Of a stretch of 64,000 bases of DNA, positions 50,771 to 59,161 are shown piece by piece. The position numbers and the translations under genes were made by a program. Origin of the DNA: Actinokineospora fastidiosa (GTDB lineage Bacteria; Actinomycetota; Actinomycetes; Mycobacteriales; Pseudonocardiaceae); contig NZ_BMRB01000004.1 of NCBI RefSeq assembly GCF_014648415.1, positions 248,001 to 312,000 on the forward strand. Direction: 5' to 3'. Each line of letters opens with the position of its first letter. Within the stretch, counting starts at the first letter, position 1. Below the pieces are notes generated by a model that searched no databases, was not told the DNA's origin, and worked only from the letters and a program-made list of their open reading frames with translations.

Positions 50771-51411
50771 GCGACCGCACCCGCGCCGCGGCCGGGTACA
50801 CCAGGAACGTGCTCGCCTGGTACGACCTGTTCGTGCTCGGCGCCGTGTGCCCGCTCGTGTGGCGGTGCCACCGGCGCGAGATGCTGGCCGTCTACGACCG
50901 CAACGTCGGCGCCCGCCACCTCGACCTGGGGCCGGGCACCGGCTACTTCCTCGGCCGCTGCCGGTTCCCGGCGAACCCGAGGCTGGTGCTGGTGGACAAC
51001 AGCGACACGGTGCTGCGCACCGCGTCGCGGCGGGCCGCCCGGCACCGGCCCGTCACCCGCCGCAGGGACGTGCTCGACCCGCTCGACCTCGGCGACGAGG
51101 TGTTCGACTCGGTGGGCATGAACTTCCTGCTGCACTGCCTGCCCGGCGGCATGGCGGGCAAGGCGGCGGTGTTCGACCGCGTCCTGCCCTACCTCGCGCC
51201 GGGGGCGCGGATCTTCGGCAGCACCGTGCTCGCCCACGGCGTCGACCACGGCCCGCTGGCCCCGCGCGCCCTGGCCTCGCTCAACGGGGACGGGACGATG
51301 GACAACCTCGACGACTCGCTCGACGGGCTCGACGCGGAGCTGTCCGCGCGGTTCACCCGCTACGAGCTGACCGTCCGAGGGTCGGTGTGCCTGTTCGAGA
51401 TCGAGACCTGA
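50767..51411 (+). CDS. Class I SAM-dependent methyltransferase
   Basis: 214 aa. Motif I HLDLGPGTGYFLGRC, acidic LVLVDNSD and GMNFLLHCLPGG match a small type seen in polyketide clusters. GTG 50767 overlaps the P450 stop. A perfect palindromic terminator follows. Regiochemistry unknown. Confidence 0.85.
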   Translation: MSDRTRAAAGYTRNVLAWYDLFVLGAVCPLVWRCHRREMLAVYDRNVGARHLDLGPGTGYFLGRCRFPANPRLVLVDNSDTVLRTASRRAARHRPVTRRRDVLDPLDLGDEVFDSVGMNFLLHCLPGGMAGKAAVFDRVLPYLAPGARIFGSTVLAHGVDHGPLAPRALASLNGDGTMDNLDDSLDGLDAELSARFTRYELTVRGSVCLFEIET

Positions 51412-51421
51412 CGGGAACGGC

Positions 51422-51459
51422 GCGGACGGGGGCGGCGGGATCCCGCCGCCCCCGTCCGC
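51422..51459. terminator. Bidirectional terminator (perfect palindrome)
   Basis: A 38-base perfect palindrome (51422-51459), GC-rich, between the convergent methyltransferase and radical SAM genes. Confidence 0.85.
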
Positions 51460-51472
51460 CGACCCGACCGGG

Positions 51473-53452
51473 TCACCCGCACCCACCCTGCGGCGCGGCG
51501 ACCGGGACCATGTCGGCCTCGGCGCGCACCGCCGCGTTCGCCATGACCTCCTCGGTGGTCATGCCCATGTAGTGGATGATCACCTCGTGGTTGGTCGACG
51601 TCACCGCGTTCTCCGACCCCGTGCGGTAGTAGAGGTCCACGATCGTCGGGTTGGACGACAGGTCCGGCCTGCGGTCGGCGCGCAGGTCGGCGAGGAGGGC
51701 GGGGATGTCGTAGGCCAGCGGCACGCCCGAGCGCACGTAGTACTCACCGCCGCGCACGGAGACCACCGGCAGATCGATCCCGGACCCGTCGCTGTCCATG
51801 CCCGGGTGGATGGGGTGGATCAGCAGGTCGAAGCGGAAGATCTCGTCCAGCACCGGGGCCACGTCCCTGGGCAGGGTGGGGTGGATGCTCTCCGCCCACC
51901 ACCGCCGCAGCAGCTGGCGGGCGCGCGGGTCGGTGAAGAACAGCGCGACGCCGCCGCCGAGGTCGCCGGTGCCGCCGATCGCGCTGGCCATGTCCTCGCG
52001 CAGCATCTCGGCCACCGGGTCGTCGCTCTCCTCGATGTAGCCGCCGATGTCCTGCAGCACCCGGGACTGGCTGAACCCGGCCAGCTCGCGCAGGCCGACC
52101 CAGATGTGGCGGAAGACGCACATCTCGGCGAGCACCCTGGCCCAGTAGAGGAAGCGCTGCATGCGCTGGTTCTCCTGGAAGGTCACGGTGTTCGTGGCGA
52201 GCATGTACTCGAAGTCGTCGGTGTCGCCGCGCACCGAGATGATCCCGTACTCCGCCTTCTTCTCCGAGTAGTCGGTGTTCGGCAGCATCAGCATCGGGTA
52301 GCAGGCGATGCGCGATACCCGTTTCGTCAGCCGGTCATAGCCCTCCATGAAGGACTCGACGGTCTCGCCGGGCGCGCCCCAGATCAGCTCGGCGTAGCAG
52401 TCCATGCCCTCCTTGCTCAGCCACTCGGTCAGCTCCTCCCACTCGTTGACCTTCATGTTCCTGCGGTTCATGAAGCTGAGGGTGGCGTCGTCGAGGGTCT
52501 GCAGGGCCAGGGTGAACGAGCTGTGCATGCCCGCCTGCTTCATCTTGCGCACGATCTCGTAGAACGTCTTCGACTTGTTCTTCGCCCACGACGTCTCGAT
52601 GGCCCTGGGGTAGCCGTAGGTCTCGCGCAGCTCGATCACGTCGTCGATGAACGCGATGTCCGCGGGCAGCAGGCCGAAGTTCGCGTCACACAGCACGATC
52701 GTGTGCACGCGCAGCTTCGCGAAGAGCTCCAGCTCGGCGCGCAGCCGCTCGCGGGAGAACGCGCGCACCTTCTGGCCGGTCGCCCCGCCCCAGTAGCAGA
52801 ACGCGCACTTGTAGGGGCAACCGCGGTTGGTCTCCATGATGGCCACGTCGTAGCGGAACTGCCCGGCGTCGTCGGTCAGCTCCAGCGCCCCGGTGAGGAA
52901 CGGCGACGGGATCTCGTCGAGGTTCTCGATGCGCGGGCGCGGCGCGGTCGTGGCGGGCGCGCCCCGGGCGTCCCGGTAGGTCAGGCCGGGGATGTGCGCG
53001 AGGTCGGTGCGCGGCACGCCGTCGAGGTAGGCGCGGAGGATGTCCGGGAACACCGGCTCGCCCTCGCCGTCGACGATGACGTCCACATCGGGGAACATCC
53101 GGAACACGCGCTCGCCCTGGTGCGCGACGTGCGTGCCGCCGAACACCACCCACCCCTTCGGGTTGAGCTGCTTGAAGGTCTCGGCCAGCGCGCCGAACGC
53201 GCGGTAGTTCCAGCCGAGCACCGAGAACGCCATGATGTCCGGGACGCCGCCGGAGAACTGCCGGTTGGCCATCTCGGACAGGGCGAGCCCGCCCCGGTAG
53301 TTGTGGATCTGGATGTCCATCGACCGCCGGATGCGCTCGTCGGCGAGCGCGGCGGCCTTCATGTAGCCCTGGGCGAGCGGCATGGACTCCAGTGGGGTGT
53401 TCCAGATGCCCTGCTGCACCAGGTGTACGACTGTCTGCTTGCTGTTCGGCAC
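51473..53452 (-). CDS. Cobalamin-dependent radical SAM enzyme (KedN5-like C-methyltransferase)
   Basis: 659 aa. N-terminal cobalamin-binding region (residues ~5-140, ending VVFGGTHVAHQGERVF and VDVIVDGEGEP), then the radical SAM core with CPYKCAFC (C212, C216, C219; CxxxCxxC) and the GGATGQKVRAFSRERL stretch. The N terminus (VHLVQQGIWNTPLESMPLA) resembles the KedN5 family of radical C-methyltransferases as I recall it. Such enzymes methylate unactivated carbons. GTG 53452 follows GGAGGG. It is controlled by a mirror-image SARP promoter shared with the aminotransferase. Substrate is inferred to be the polyketide. Confidence 0.88.
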   Translation of the reverse strand: MPNSKQTVVHLVQQGIWNTPLESMPLAQGYMKAAALADERIRRSMDIQIHNYRGGLALSEMANRQFSGGVPDIMAFSVLGWNYRAFGALAETFKQLNPKGWVVFGGTHVAHQGERVFRMFPDVDVIVDGEGEPVFPDILRAYLDGVPRTDLAHIPGLTYRDARGAPATTAPRPRIENLDEIPSPFLTGALELTDDAGQFRYDVAIMETNRGCPYKCAFCYWGGATGQKVRAFSRERLRAELELFAKLRVHTIVLCDANFGLLPADIAFIDDVIELRETYGYPRAIETSWAKNKSKTFYEIVRKMKQAGMHSSFTLALQTLDDATLSFMNRRNMKVNEWEELTEWLSKEGMDCYAELIWGAPGETVESFMEGYDRLTKRVSRIACYPMLMLPNTDYSEKKAEYGIISVRGDTDDFEYMLATNTVTFQENQRMQRFLYWARVLAEMCVFRHIWVGLRELAGFSQSRVLQDIGGYIEESDDPVAEMLREDMASAIGGTGDLGGGVALFFTDPRARQLLRRWWAESIHPTLPRDVAPVLDEIFRFDLLIHPIHPGMDSDGSGIDLPVVSVRGGEYYVRSGVPLAYDIPALLADLRADRRPDLSSNPTIVDLYYRTGSENAVTSTNHEVIIHYMGMTTEEVMANAAVRAEADMVPVAAPQGGCG

Positions 53453-53550
53453 TTTCGCCCTCCATCGGTCCGGGCACCGGGAACCCCGCCGCGGCAAGGC
53501 CTACCGGTCGGCGCTTCCCGAGCGGGGCGCCGCTGTCCCGCTTCGCCCCG

Positions 53551-53582
53551 ACGCTAGGGCCGCGCTTTCGAGACGGTCTCAA
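53551..53582 (-). promoter_or_regulatory. SARP operator-promoter of the radical SAM gene
   Basis: Minus strand: TTGAGAC (53582-53576), 4 bp, TCGAAAG (53571-53565), 8 bp, TAGCGT (53556-53551), a good actinobacterial -10. Confidence 0.78.
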
Positions 53583-53617
53583 GGCGGCGTCGTGTCCGCC
53601 CGGGCCGCGACGGCTGC

Positions 53618-53649
53618 TCGACCGGGCCTCGAGACCCGGTCCCTAGCGT
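53618..53649 (+). promoter_or_regulatory. SARP operator-promoter of the aminotransferase gene
   Basis: TCGACCG (53618-53624), 4 bp, TCGAGAC (53629-53635), 8 bp, TAGCGT (53644-53649). It has the same layout and the same -10 as the divergent site, 35 bp away. Confidence 0.78.
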
Positions 53650-53690
53650 CTGCGGTCGCGCACCCTAGTTGGCGGGAAAGGACCGTGGCC

Positions 53691-54809
53691 GTGATCAGGG
53701 ACCTACCCGAATTCCCGTGGCACCGGCTCGCGGCGCCCCGGCGGCTGGCCGAGCGGCACCCGGGCGGGATCGTCGACCTGGCGATGGGGACACCCGTCGA
53801 CGACACGCCCGACGTGGTGCGCGAGGCGCTGGCCTGCGCGGCGAACGCGCCGGGTCACCCGCCGGTCGAGGCGACCCCCCGGCTGCGGGAGGCGGCCGCG
53901 GACTGGCTGCGCCGCCGCTTCGGCGTGGCCGCCGACCCCGACGCCGTGCTGCCCACCCTGGGCACCAAGGAGTTCATCGCCTGGCTGCCCGCGATGCTGG
54001 GCGCCGGGCCGGGCGACGTGGTCGGCGTCCCGCGCCTGGGGTTCCCCACGTTCCGGGTCGGCGCGCTGCTCGCGGGCGCGACGCCGGTCCCGTTCGCCGA
54101 TCCGCGCGAACTGGCCGGGGCGCGAATGGTCTGGCTGAACTCGCCGTCCAATCCGGACGGTGTGGTGCTGTCCGCCGCCGTGCTGCGCGCCATCGTGGAC
54201 TGGGCGCGCGCACACGGTGTGCTCGTGGTGAACGACGAGTGCTACGCGGACTTCGGGTGGGACGGCGATCCCGTCTCCATCCTGCACCCGAGCGTGTGCG
54301 GCGACAGCCACGATGGCGTGCTCGCGGTGCGCTCGCTGTCGAAGCGGTCGAACATGACCGGGTACCGCGCTGGCCTGGTGACGGGCGACCGTCGGGTGGT
54401 GGCGGAGTTGACGGCCGTCCGTCGCCAGGCCGGGATGGCGGTGCCCGCGCCGGTCGCCGCGGCGATGGCCGCCGCGCTCGGCGACGAGACGCACGTCGTC
54501 GCCCAGCGCGTGCGCTACGCCCGTCGCGCGACCGTGCTGCGGTCCGCACTGACGGAGGCGGGTTTCCGGATCGACGGCTCCACGGCGGGGCTGTTCCTCT
54601 GGGCCACGCGCGACGAGCCGTGCATGCGGACCGTCGAGCACCTGGCGGCGCTCGGCATCCTGGTCTCGCCCGGCGACATGTACGGCGCGCCCGGGGCCCG
54701 TCACGTCCGGGTCGCGCTGACCGCGACGGACGCCCGCGTCGGCGCGGCGGCCGCGCGCCTGGCCGCCCGCTCGGAAAGCGTGCCCGTCCTGGCCGCCGTC
54801 GAGCGGTGA
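53691..54809 (+). CDS. dapC: Succinyldiaminopimelate transaminase-like (DapC-type) aminotransferase
   Basis: 372 aa fold-type I PLP enzyme. Features: RDLPEFPWHRL start, GTPVDDTPDVVREAL, WLNSPSNPDG, VVNDECYADFGWDG, and the PLP Lys in VRSLSKRSNMTGYRAG. These fit actinobacterial DapC, which transaminates N-succinyl-2-amino-6-ketopimelate in lysine/cell-wall synthesis. GTG 53691 has AAAGGA eight bases upstream; GTG 53685 is too close to it. Its promoter has the SARP geometry of the cluster, so it may be a dedicated amine-forming enzyme rather than the housekeeping DapC. Confidence 0.85.
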   Translation: MIRDLPEFPWHRLAAPRRLAERHPGGIVDLAMGTPVDDTPDVVREALACAANAPGHPPVEATPRLREAAADWLRRRFGVAADPDAVLPTLGTKEFIAWLPAMLGAGPGDVVGVPRLGFPTFRVGALLAGATPVPFADPRELAGARMVWLNSPSNPDGVVLSAAVLRAIVDWARAHGVLVVNDECYADFGWDGDPVSILHPSVCGDSHDGVLAVRSLSKRSNMTGYRAGLVTGDRRVVAELTAVRRQAGMAVPAPVAAAMAAALGDETHVVAQRVRYARRATVLRSALTEAGFRIDGSTAGLFLWATRDEPCMRTVEHLAALGILVSPGDMYGAPGARHVRVALTATDARVGAAAARLAARSESVPVLAAVER

Positions 54810-54871
54810 TCCCCCCACGACCCCCGAGTGGGAACTTCCCCCGGGAATCAACGGAGAAAGGGACGAACACA

Positions 54872-55105
54872 ATGCGAAAGATCCTCGGCGCCGCCGCCTT
54901 CGCGGTGGCGGCGGCCTTCTGCTCGGCAGTGCCTGCCGCGGCGGACGACGGCAGTTTCCACGCCCTCTACTACCTCGACCAGGACCACGGCTGGGAGTCG
55001 TTCGCGTACTTCCACGGCGAGGACGACTGCAAGGCGGTCGGCGAGGTCGGCCAGGAGTACGAGTGGTGGAACAACTACTACTGCCAGGAGCACCCGGTGG
55101 AGTGA
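54872..55105 (+). CDS. Small secreted two-Cys protein
   Basis: 77 aa with a Sec signal (ILGAAAFAVAAAFCSAVPAAA) and a ~50-residue acidic/aromatic mature part (YYLDQDHGWESFAYFHGEDD, WWNNYYC) with two Cys that may form a disulfide. AAAGGGA lies upstream. Resembles short secreted actinobacterial proteins of unknown function. Confidence 0.7.
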   Translation: MRKILGAAAFAVAAAFCSAVPAAADDGSFHALYYLDQDHGWESFAYFHGEDDCKAVGEVGQEYEWWNNYYCQEHPVE

Positions 55106-55114
55106 TCGCCTGAG

Positions 55115-55148
55115 CGGCCCGGGCGGGGCGCACCACCCGCCCGGGCCG
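55115..55148. terminator. Bidirectional hairpin terminator
   Basis: Perfect 13-bp arms (55115-55127 and 55136-55148) with an 8-base loop between two convergent genes. Confidence 0.8.
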
Positions 55149-55156
55149 TCCGGGGG

Positions 55157-55486
55157 CTAGACGGGCTTGAGCGGGTCGTGCCCGATGGACATCAGGCGGT
55201 GGCGCCAGGCGTCCTGGCCCGCGGTCGGCTCGAGGTCGTCGCGGCGCTCGCGGTGGACGCGCTCGACCACCTTGCGCATCACGCGCTCGTCCTCGCCGGT
55301 CAGGTCGACCCGGCGCTTGGCCAGCACGTGCAGGACCTCCTGGCCCGTGGGGGTGCCTGCCTGGTCGGGGAGGGGCTCGGTGTCCTGGGTCGCCGACGCG
55401 GTGCGCAGCCAGTCGGACAGTTCGCGCGAGGTCATGTTCACCACGCGGTGGAACTCGGTCCACAGGTCGTCCTGGGGTGCGGTCAC
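55157..55486 (-). CDS. DUF3140 family protein
   Basis: 109 aa, charged and helical: LWTEFHRVVNMTSRELSDWL, VLHVLAKRRVDLTGEDERVMRKVVERVHRE as adjoining parts, ending WRHRLMSIGHDPLKP. This is the DUF3140 pattern. GTG 55486 follows GAGGAGG. Role unknown; family members are short, DNA-adjacent-sized proteins. Confidence 0.82.
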   Translation of the reverse strand: MTAPQDDLWTEFHRVVNMTSRELSDWLRTASATQDTEPLPDQAGTPTGQEVLHVLAKRRVDLTGEDERVMRKVVERVHRERRDDLEPTAGQDAWRHRLMSIGHDPLKPV

Positions 55487-55552
55487 GATGTCCTCCTCTC
55501 GCGGCGGTTCCCCGCCGGGTACCCGGCGCGGGCGCGGCCGATGCACGCGGCG

Positions 55553-55581
55553 AGGGGCGCGCCCGCTGCGGGCGCGCCCCT
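55553..55581 (-). terminator. Terminator of the ESX/hydrolase operon
   Basis: Perfect 12-bp arms (55553-55564 and 55570-55581) with a 5-base loop, directly downstream of the esterase stop at 55588. Confidence 0.75.
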
Positions 55582-55587
55582 GCTGCG

Positions 55588-56640
55588 TCAGGCCTGCTGG
55601 AGGCCGGTCATGATGAATCGGACGAAATGGTCCATATCGGCCTGCAGACAGGGTGCCTGGTTGTGCTTGCCGGTGCATCCGGGCGCCCATCCGGCGCCGT
55701 CCCCGTAGTCGATGAACTGGTGGGGGATGCCCGCGGCGGTCAGGTAGTCGCTGGTCACCCGCGCGGTCTGGTGGGCGCGGTTCTCCACGGCCGCCTGGAT
55801 CGGGTCGACCGTGAGGTCGCCGCCGTTGCCGGAGTACAGCGCGATGCCCATTCCGCGCAGGGGAGCGACGTGCTGGGCCGGGCTCTGCGCGTTCCACACC
55901 CCGTCCAGCGGCCAGATCGGCGGGCCGAAGATGGCGTCGACGGGCACCGTCGGCGTGCCGTAGGAGGCCAGCAGCGTGGTGCCCACGACGGCGGCGCGCA
56001 TCTCCTGGCTCAGCAGGTCGAGCCCGCCGGAGAAGCTGCCGACGTGGCTGAACAGGTCCGGCCGGTGCTCGGCGTAGTGGAAGGCGCCGAAGCCGCCCAT
56101 CGAGTGGCCCGAGAGCGCGCGGCCCGCCCTGGTCGGGACGGTCGCCAGGTTGGCGTCGATGAACGGGACCAGCTGGTCGAGGTGGAAGGTCTCCCAGTTC
56201 TGCCTGCCCAGCGCGCCGGGGCTCACCCAGTTCGTGTACCAGCCGCGGCCGCCGCCGTTGGGCGTGACCGTGATCAGCGGGACGTCCTCGGTGGCGCGCT
56301 CCACGATGTCCTTGGCGCGGCTGGAGTTCGGGTAGTCGCCGCCGCCGTGCAGCGTGTAGTGGACCGGGTAGCGCGTCACGCCGTCGTAGCCCTCGGGCAG
56401 GGTGACCATGACGACGTGCTCGCCGGAGACCTGGCCGGGCAGCACGGTGTACTCCGGCACCTCGGCCGTGCGCACGGTGAAGGTGAACGTGCGGCGGTTG
56501 TCGTCCGCCCATTCGGGCTGGCTGACCACGGTGATGCCGAAGCCGTCGGCCAGGGTCGGCGGGGCGGTGTCGGCCTGCGCGGGGGCCGCCAGACCCGCCG
56601 TCAGCGCGAAGCAGCCCAGGACGCTCGCGACGCGCCTCAT
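55588..56640 (-). CDS. Secreted esterase (Ag85/Fbp-like alpha/beta hydrolase)
   Basis: 350 aa with a Sec signal (ASVLGCFALTAGLAAPAQA). The alpha/beta hydrolase has nucleophile elbow GHSMGGFGAF, an oxyanion-type loop YTLHGGGDYPNSS, and His near the end (FIDYGDGAGW, DHFVRFI). Putative-esterase family, similar in layout to mycolyltransferase/EstA proteins. Last gene of a long overlapping operon led by ESX-type genes; start overlaps the preceding hydrolase (ATGA). Confidence 0.85.
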   Translation of the reverse strand: MRRVASVLGCFALTAGLAAPAQADTAPPTLADGFGITVVSQPEWADDNRRTFTFTVRTAEVPEYTVLPGQVSGEHVVMVTLPEGYDGVTRYPVHYTLHGGGDYPNSSRAKDIVERATEDVPLITVTPNGGGRGWYTNWVSPGALGRQNWETFHLDQLVPFIDANLATVPTRAGRALSGHSMGGFGAFHYAEHRPDLFSHVGSFSGGLDLLSQEMRAAVVGTTLLASYGTPTVPVDAIFGPPIWPLDGVWNAQSPAQHVAPLRGMGIALYSGNGGDLTVDPIQAAVENRAHQTARVTSDYLTAAGIPHQFIDYGDGAGWAPGCTGKHNQAPCLQADMDHFVRFIMTGLQQA

Positions 56641-57746
56641 GCCGCGCTCCCCTCGCACAGCGCCGCGTCGATGACGTCGAAGCGGGTGGGCGCGGTGGCG
56701 TTGCCGACCATGGTGTTGGTGACGAGCGAGGCGAAGCGGCCGTCGTCGGTCACCATGGTGAGAGAGGTGTGGCCGGTCGTGAGGTCGCCCGCGTGGCCCC
56801 ACGCCTGGCCGCCGCAGGAGAGGGTGAGGCGCATGAGGCCGAGGCCGTAGGTCACGGTCTCCGAGCCCGGGAACGGCACGGTCTCCCGCATCTCGGCCAG
56901 GGTCGCGGGGGAGACCAGGTCGCCCTCGGCGAGCGCCGACTGGAACTCGGCGAGGTCGGTCTGGGTGGAGGTGATCGCGCCCGCGGGGCCGACGGCGGTC
57001 ATCTCCATGTTGCCGGTGGTGTCGTACCAGAAGAAGAACGGGCCCAGACGGCCTCCGGTGTACCCCGGGATGAAGGGGGACGGCAGGGTCCGGACGGTGG
57101 GCGCAGGGAAGGCGGTGGCGGTCAGGCCGAGCGGGGTGGTGATCCGCTCGGCGATGGCGGCGGCGAAGGTCTGGCCGGTGACGCGCTCGACCAGCATGGC
57201 GGCGACGTAGTAGCCGACGTTGGAGTAGCCCCATCCGGTCCCGGGCGCGAACTGCGGCGGGTTGGCCAGTCCGGCGCGGACCAGCTCGGCGAGGGAGTAG
57301 CTGCCGTCGGCGTTGGCGCGCGGGTTGGTCGCGTCGCGGGCGATGCCGCTGGTGTGCTGCAGGAGCTGGCGCACGGTGATGGCGTTGCCGTCGTAGTGTC
57401 CGGTGACGACGCCGGGCAGGTACCGCTCGATCGGCGCGTCCAGCTCGACGCGGCCCTCGTCGACCAGCTGGGCCACGACGGTCGCGATGAACGTCTTGGT
57501 CTGGCTGGCGGCCCGGAAGTGGTCCGTGGGCGCGATCGGCCTGGTCGTCGAGATCGTCGCCGACCCGCTGCTCACCTGCCACGCGCCCGTGTCGTCACCG
57601 GCGTAGACCGCCGCGCCCGGACCGGCGTGCGAGCGGTACTGGTCGAGCACGGCCTGGACGCCTGCGTGGGTGTCCTCGGCCTGCGCCTGCGCGGGCACGA
57701 CCAGCGCGGCGACGGCGGCGACCGCCGTGATCATGACTCTCTTCAC
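56637..57746 (-). CDS. Secreted serine hydrolase (beta-lactamase/DD-peptidase class C fold)
   Basis: 369 aa with signal peptide (ITAVAAVAALVVPAQAQA). SxxK: S81-QT-K84 in AASQTKTF. YxN in WGYSNVGYY. HxG-like HAGDLTTGH near the C terminus. This fits the D-Ala-D-Ala carboxypeptidase/esterase EstB group. GTG 57746 follows AAGGGGGAACA and overlaps the upstream stop (GTGA). Probably acts on peptidoglycan or esters outside the cell; co-expression with ESX-like proteins is notable. Confidence 0.87.
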   Translation of the reverse strand: MKRVMITAVAAVAALVVPAQAQAEDTHAGVQAVLDQYRSHAGPGAAVYAGDDTGAWQVSSGSATISTTRPIAPTDHFRAASQTKTFIATVVAQLVDEGRVELDAPIERYLPGVVTGHYDGNAITVRQLLQHTSGIARDATNPRANADGSYSLAELVRAGLANPPQFAPGTGWGYSNVGYYVAAMLVERVTGQTFAAAIAERITTPLGLTATAFPAPTVRTLPSPFIPGYTGGRLGPFFFWYDTTGNMEMTAVGPAGAITSTQTDLAEFQSALAEGDLVSPATLAEMRETVPFPGSETVTYGLGLMRLTLSCGGQAWGHAGDLTTGHTSLTMVTDDGRFASLVTNTMVGNATAPTRFDVIDAALCEGSAA

Positions 57747-59161
57747 TGTTCCCCCTTGGTGCTCTGGCTGCTGATCTGCGACAGGACCTGCTTGACGAGG
57801 TCCATGACGGCGAGGGCGCCGTCGATGAGCTTGAGCAGGTTCTCCCCGCTCGACAGCAACGCCGCCAACTTCCCGGCGATGCGCTGCCCGTAGTCCACGG
57901 CGATCTGCACGCACTGCGGGATCGCCGCGACGATGCTCTGCCCGAACGTCACCGGCGCGGCGGCCACCGCCTGGCTCATGATGGGCGCCATCCGCCCGAC
58001 GGCCTCGACCACCAGCCCGCTGACGATGCCCACCACCTGCGCGACGACCTCGGCGGCCCCGGAGATGGCGCTCGCGACCGTGCCGCTGCCCTCCCCGAGC
58101 GCCCCCACCCCGTCGGCGAACCGCGCCCCCGCCTCCCGGTATCCGGAGGCGGCCTGGCCGGACCAGTCCTCGGTGTCCTGTGTGGTGGATTGACGGTAGG
58201 TGTCCGCGGCGGCTGTTATCTCGGTGCCCGCGCCCTCGAATCCCTGCGCGCCGGAGGAGAGGGAGTCGGGGTTGCCGCGCAGGTGGTGGAGGGGTTCTTC
58301 GAGGAAGGAGACGAAGGAGGTCAACCACCCGAGGCCCGCGCTGTCCAGGCCGGAGAGGGGGCTGGCCGACGATCTCAGCGCCTCCAAGGAGCCGTCACCG
58401 CTGATCTCCCCGTCGAGCCAGTCTTTGCCGCGCACGGAACCGGCGATGGAGGCCAGTTCGGTGAGGGCGGATTGGAGGGGGTGGTCGGCCGCAGCGGTTG
58501 ACGTGTGGTTGGTGTAGGGCGACATTGCCATGGCGGGGTGGGTTGGTGCGCTGTGGTCTGTCGTGGTGCTCGAGAGTTGATGTGGTGCTGCGGAGGGTGG
58601 GTAGGGGCTCGGGGCATAGGTGCTTGGCGCGCCTGGGCCTAGCGCCTCGTGGGTTGGTGGCGCGGGAGTTGCGTGGGTGGTTGATGGACTGTGGCTGGGC
58701 GGGGTGTGGTGCGGTGGCATGGGGATTGAGTGGGGGCTTGGGGAATGGGTGCTGTGGTCGGGTGAGGGATGGTGTGGTGGTGTGACGGCCGTGCTTGGTG
58801 CGCCGTGGTTGGGCGGGGTGGGGTGTGGTGGCGTGGGGGTTGAGTAGGCGCTCGGGGAGTGGGTGCCTGGTGCGTTGTGGTCGGGTGAGGCGTCGTGTGG
58901 TGGCGTGGGAAGTGCCTGGGTGGTTGAGGAACTGTGGTGCGGTGCGAGGGATGAGTAGGGGCTCGGGGAGTGGGTGCTTGGTGTGTTGTGGTCGTGAGAG
59001 TGGTGTGGTGGTGTGAGGGCCGCTTGGGTGGTTGGTGCGCTGTGGTTGGGCAGGGTGTGCTGTGGTGGCGTGGGGGTTATGGGGGCTGGAGGACTGTGAG
59101 GTTGCTGGACGCCGGGGGTGGAGGGCCAGGCTGGTGTGCCTGGGGTGGTCGGGGCGGTCAC
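57743..59161 (-). CDS. WXG100-like protein with Pro/His/Thr-rich repeat N terminus
   Basis: 472 aa. Residues 1-220 are low complexity, with about four imperfect ~38-residue repeats rich in TPPHH, SPSPYS and PSTTQA. Residues ~225-460 are helical with a WXG turn in DWSGQAASGYREAG and glycine/alanine-rich hydrophobic helices (VAQVVGIVSGLVVEAVG, TFGQSIVAAIPQCV). It resembles ESX-type proteins in which a proline-rich part spans the envelope. Starts with GTG 59161 overlapping the upstream gene and overlaps the hydrolase downstream. Likely a secreted or surface component. Confidence 0.78.
   Translation of the reverse strand: MTAPTTPGTPAWPSTPGVQQPHSPPAPITPTPPQHTLPNHSAPTTQAALTPPHHSHDHNTPSTHSPSPYSSLAPHHSSSTTQALPTPPHDASPDHNAPGTHSPSAYSTPTPPHPTPPNHGAPSTAVTPPHHPSPDHSTHSPSPHSIPMPPHHTPPSHSPSTTHATPAPPTHEALGPGAPSTYAPSPYPPSAAPHQLSSTTTDHSAPTHPAMAMSPYTNHTSTAAADHPLQSALTELASIAGSVRGKDWLDGEISGDGSLEALRSSASPLSGLDSAGLGWLTSFVSFLEEPLHHLRGNPDSLSSGAQGFEGAGTEITAAADTYRQSTTQDTEDWSGQAASGYREAGARFADGVGALGEGSGTVASAISGAAEVVAQVVGIVSGLVVEAVGRMAPIMSQAVAAAPVTFGQSIVAAIPQCVQIAVDYGQRIAGKLAALLSSGENLLKLIDGALAVMDLVKQVLSQISSQSTKGEQ
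58556..59014 (-). repeat. Degenerate ~115-bp tandem repeat encoding Pro/His-rich units
   Basis: Four imperfect ~38-codon units lie inside the preceding coding region (residues ~50-202). The + strand is strikingly GT-rich here. Units vary in length (36-41 codons), suggesting slippage/recombination. Confidence 0.65.
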
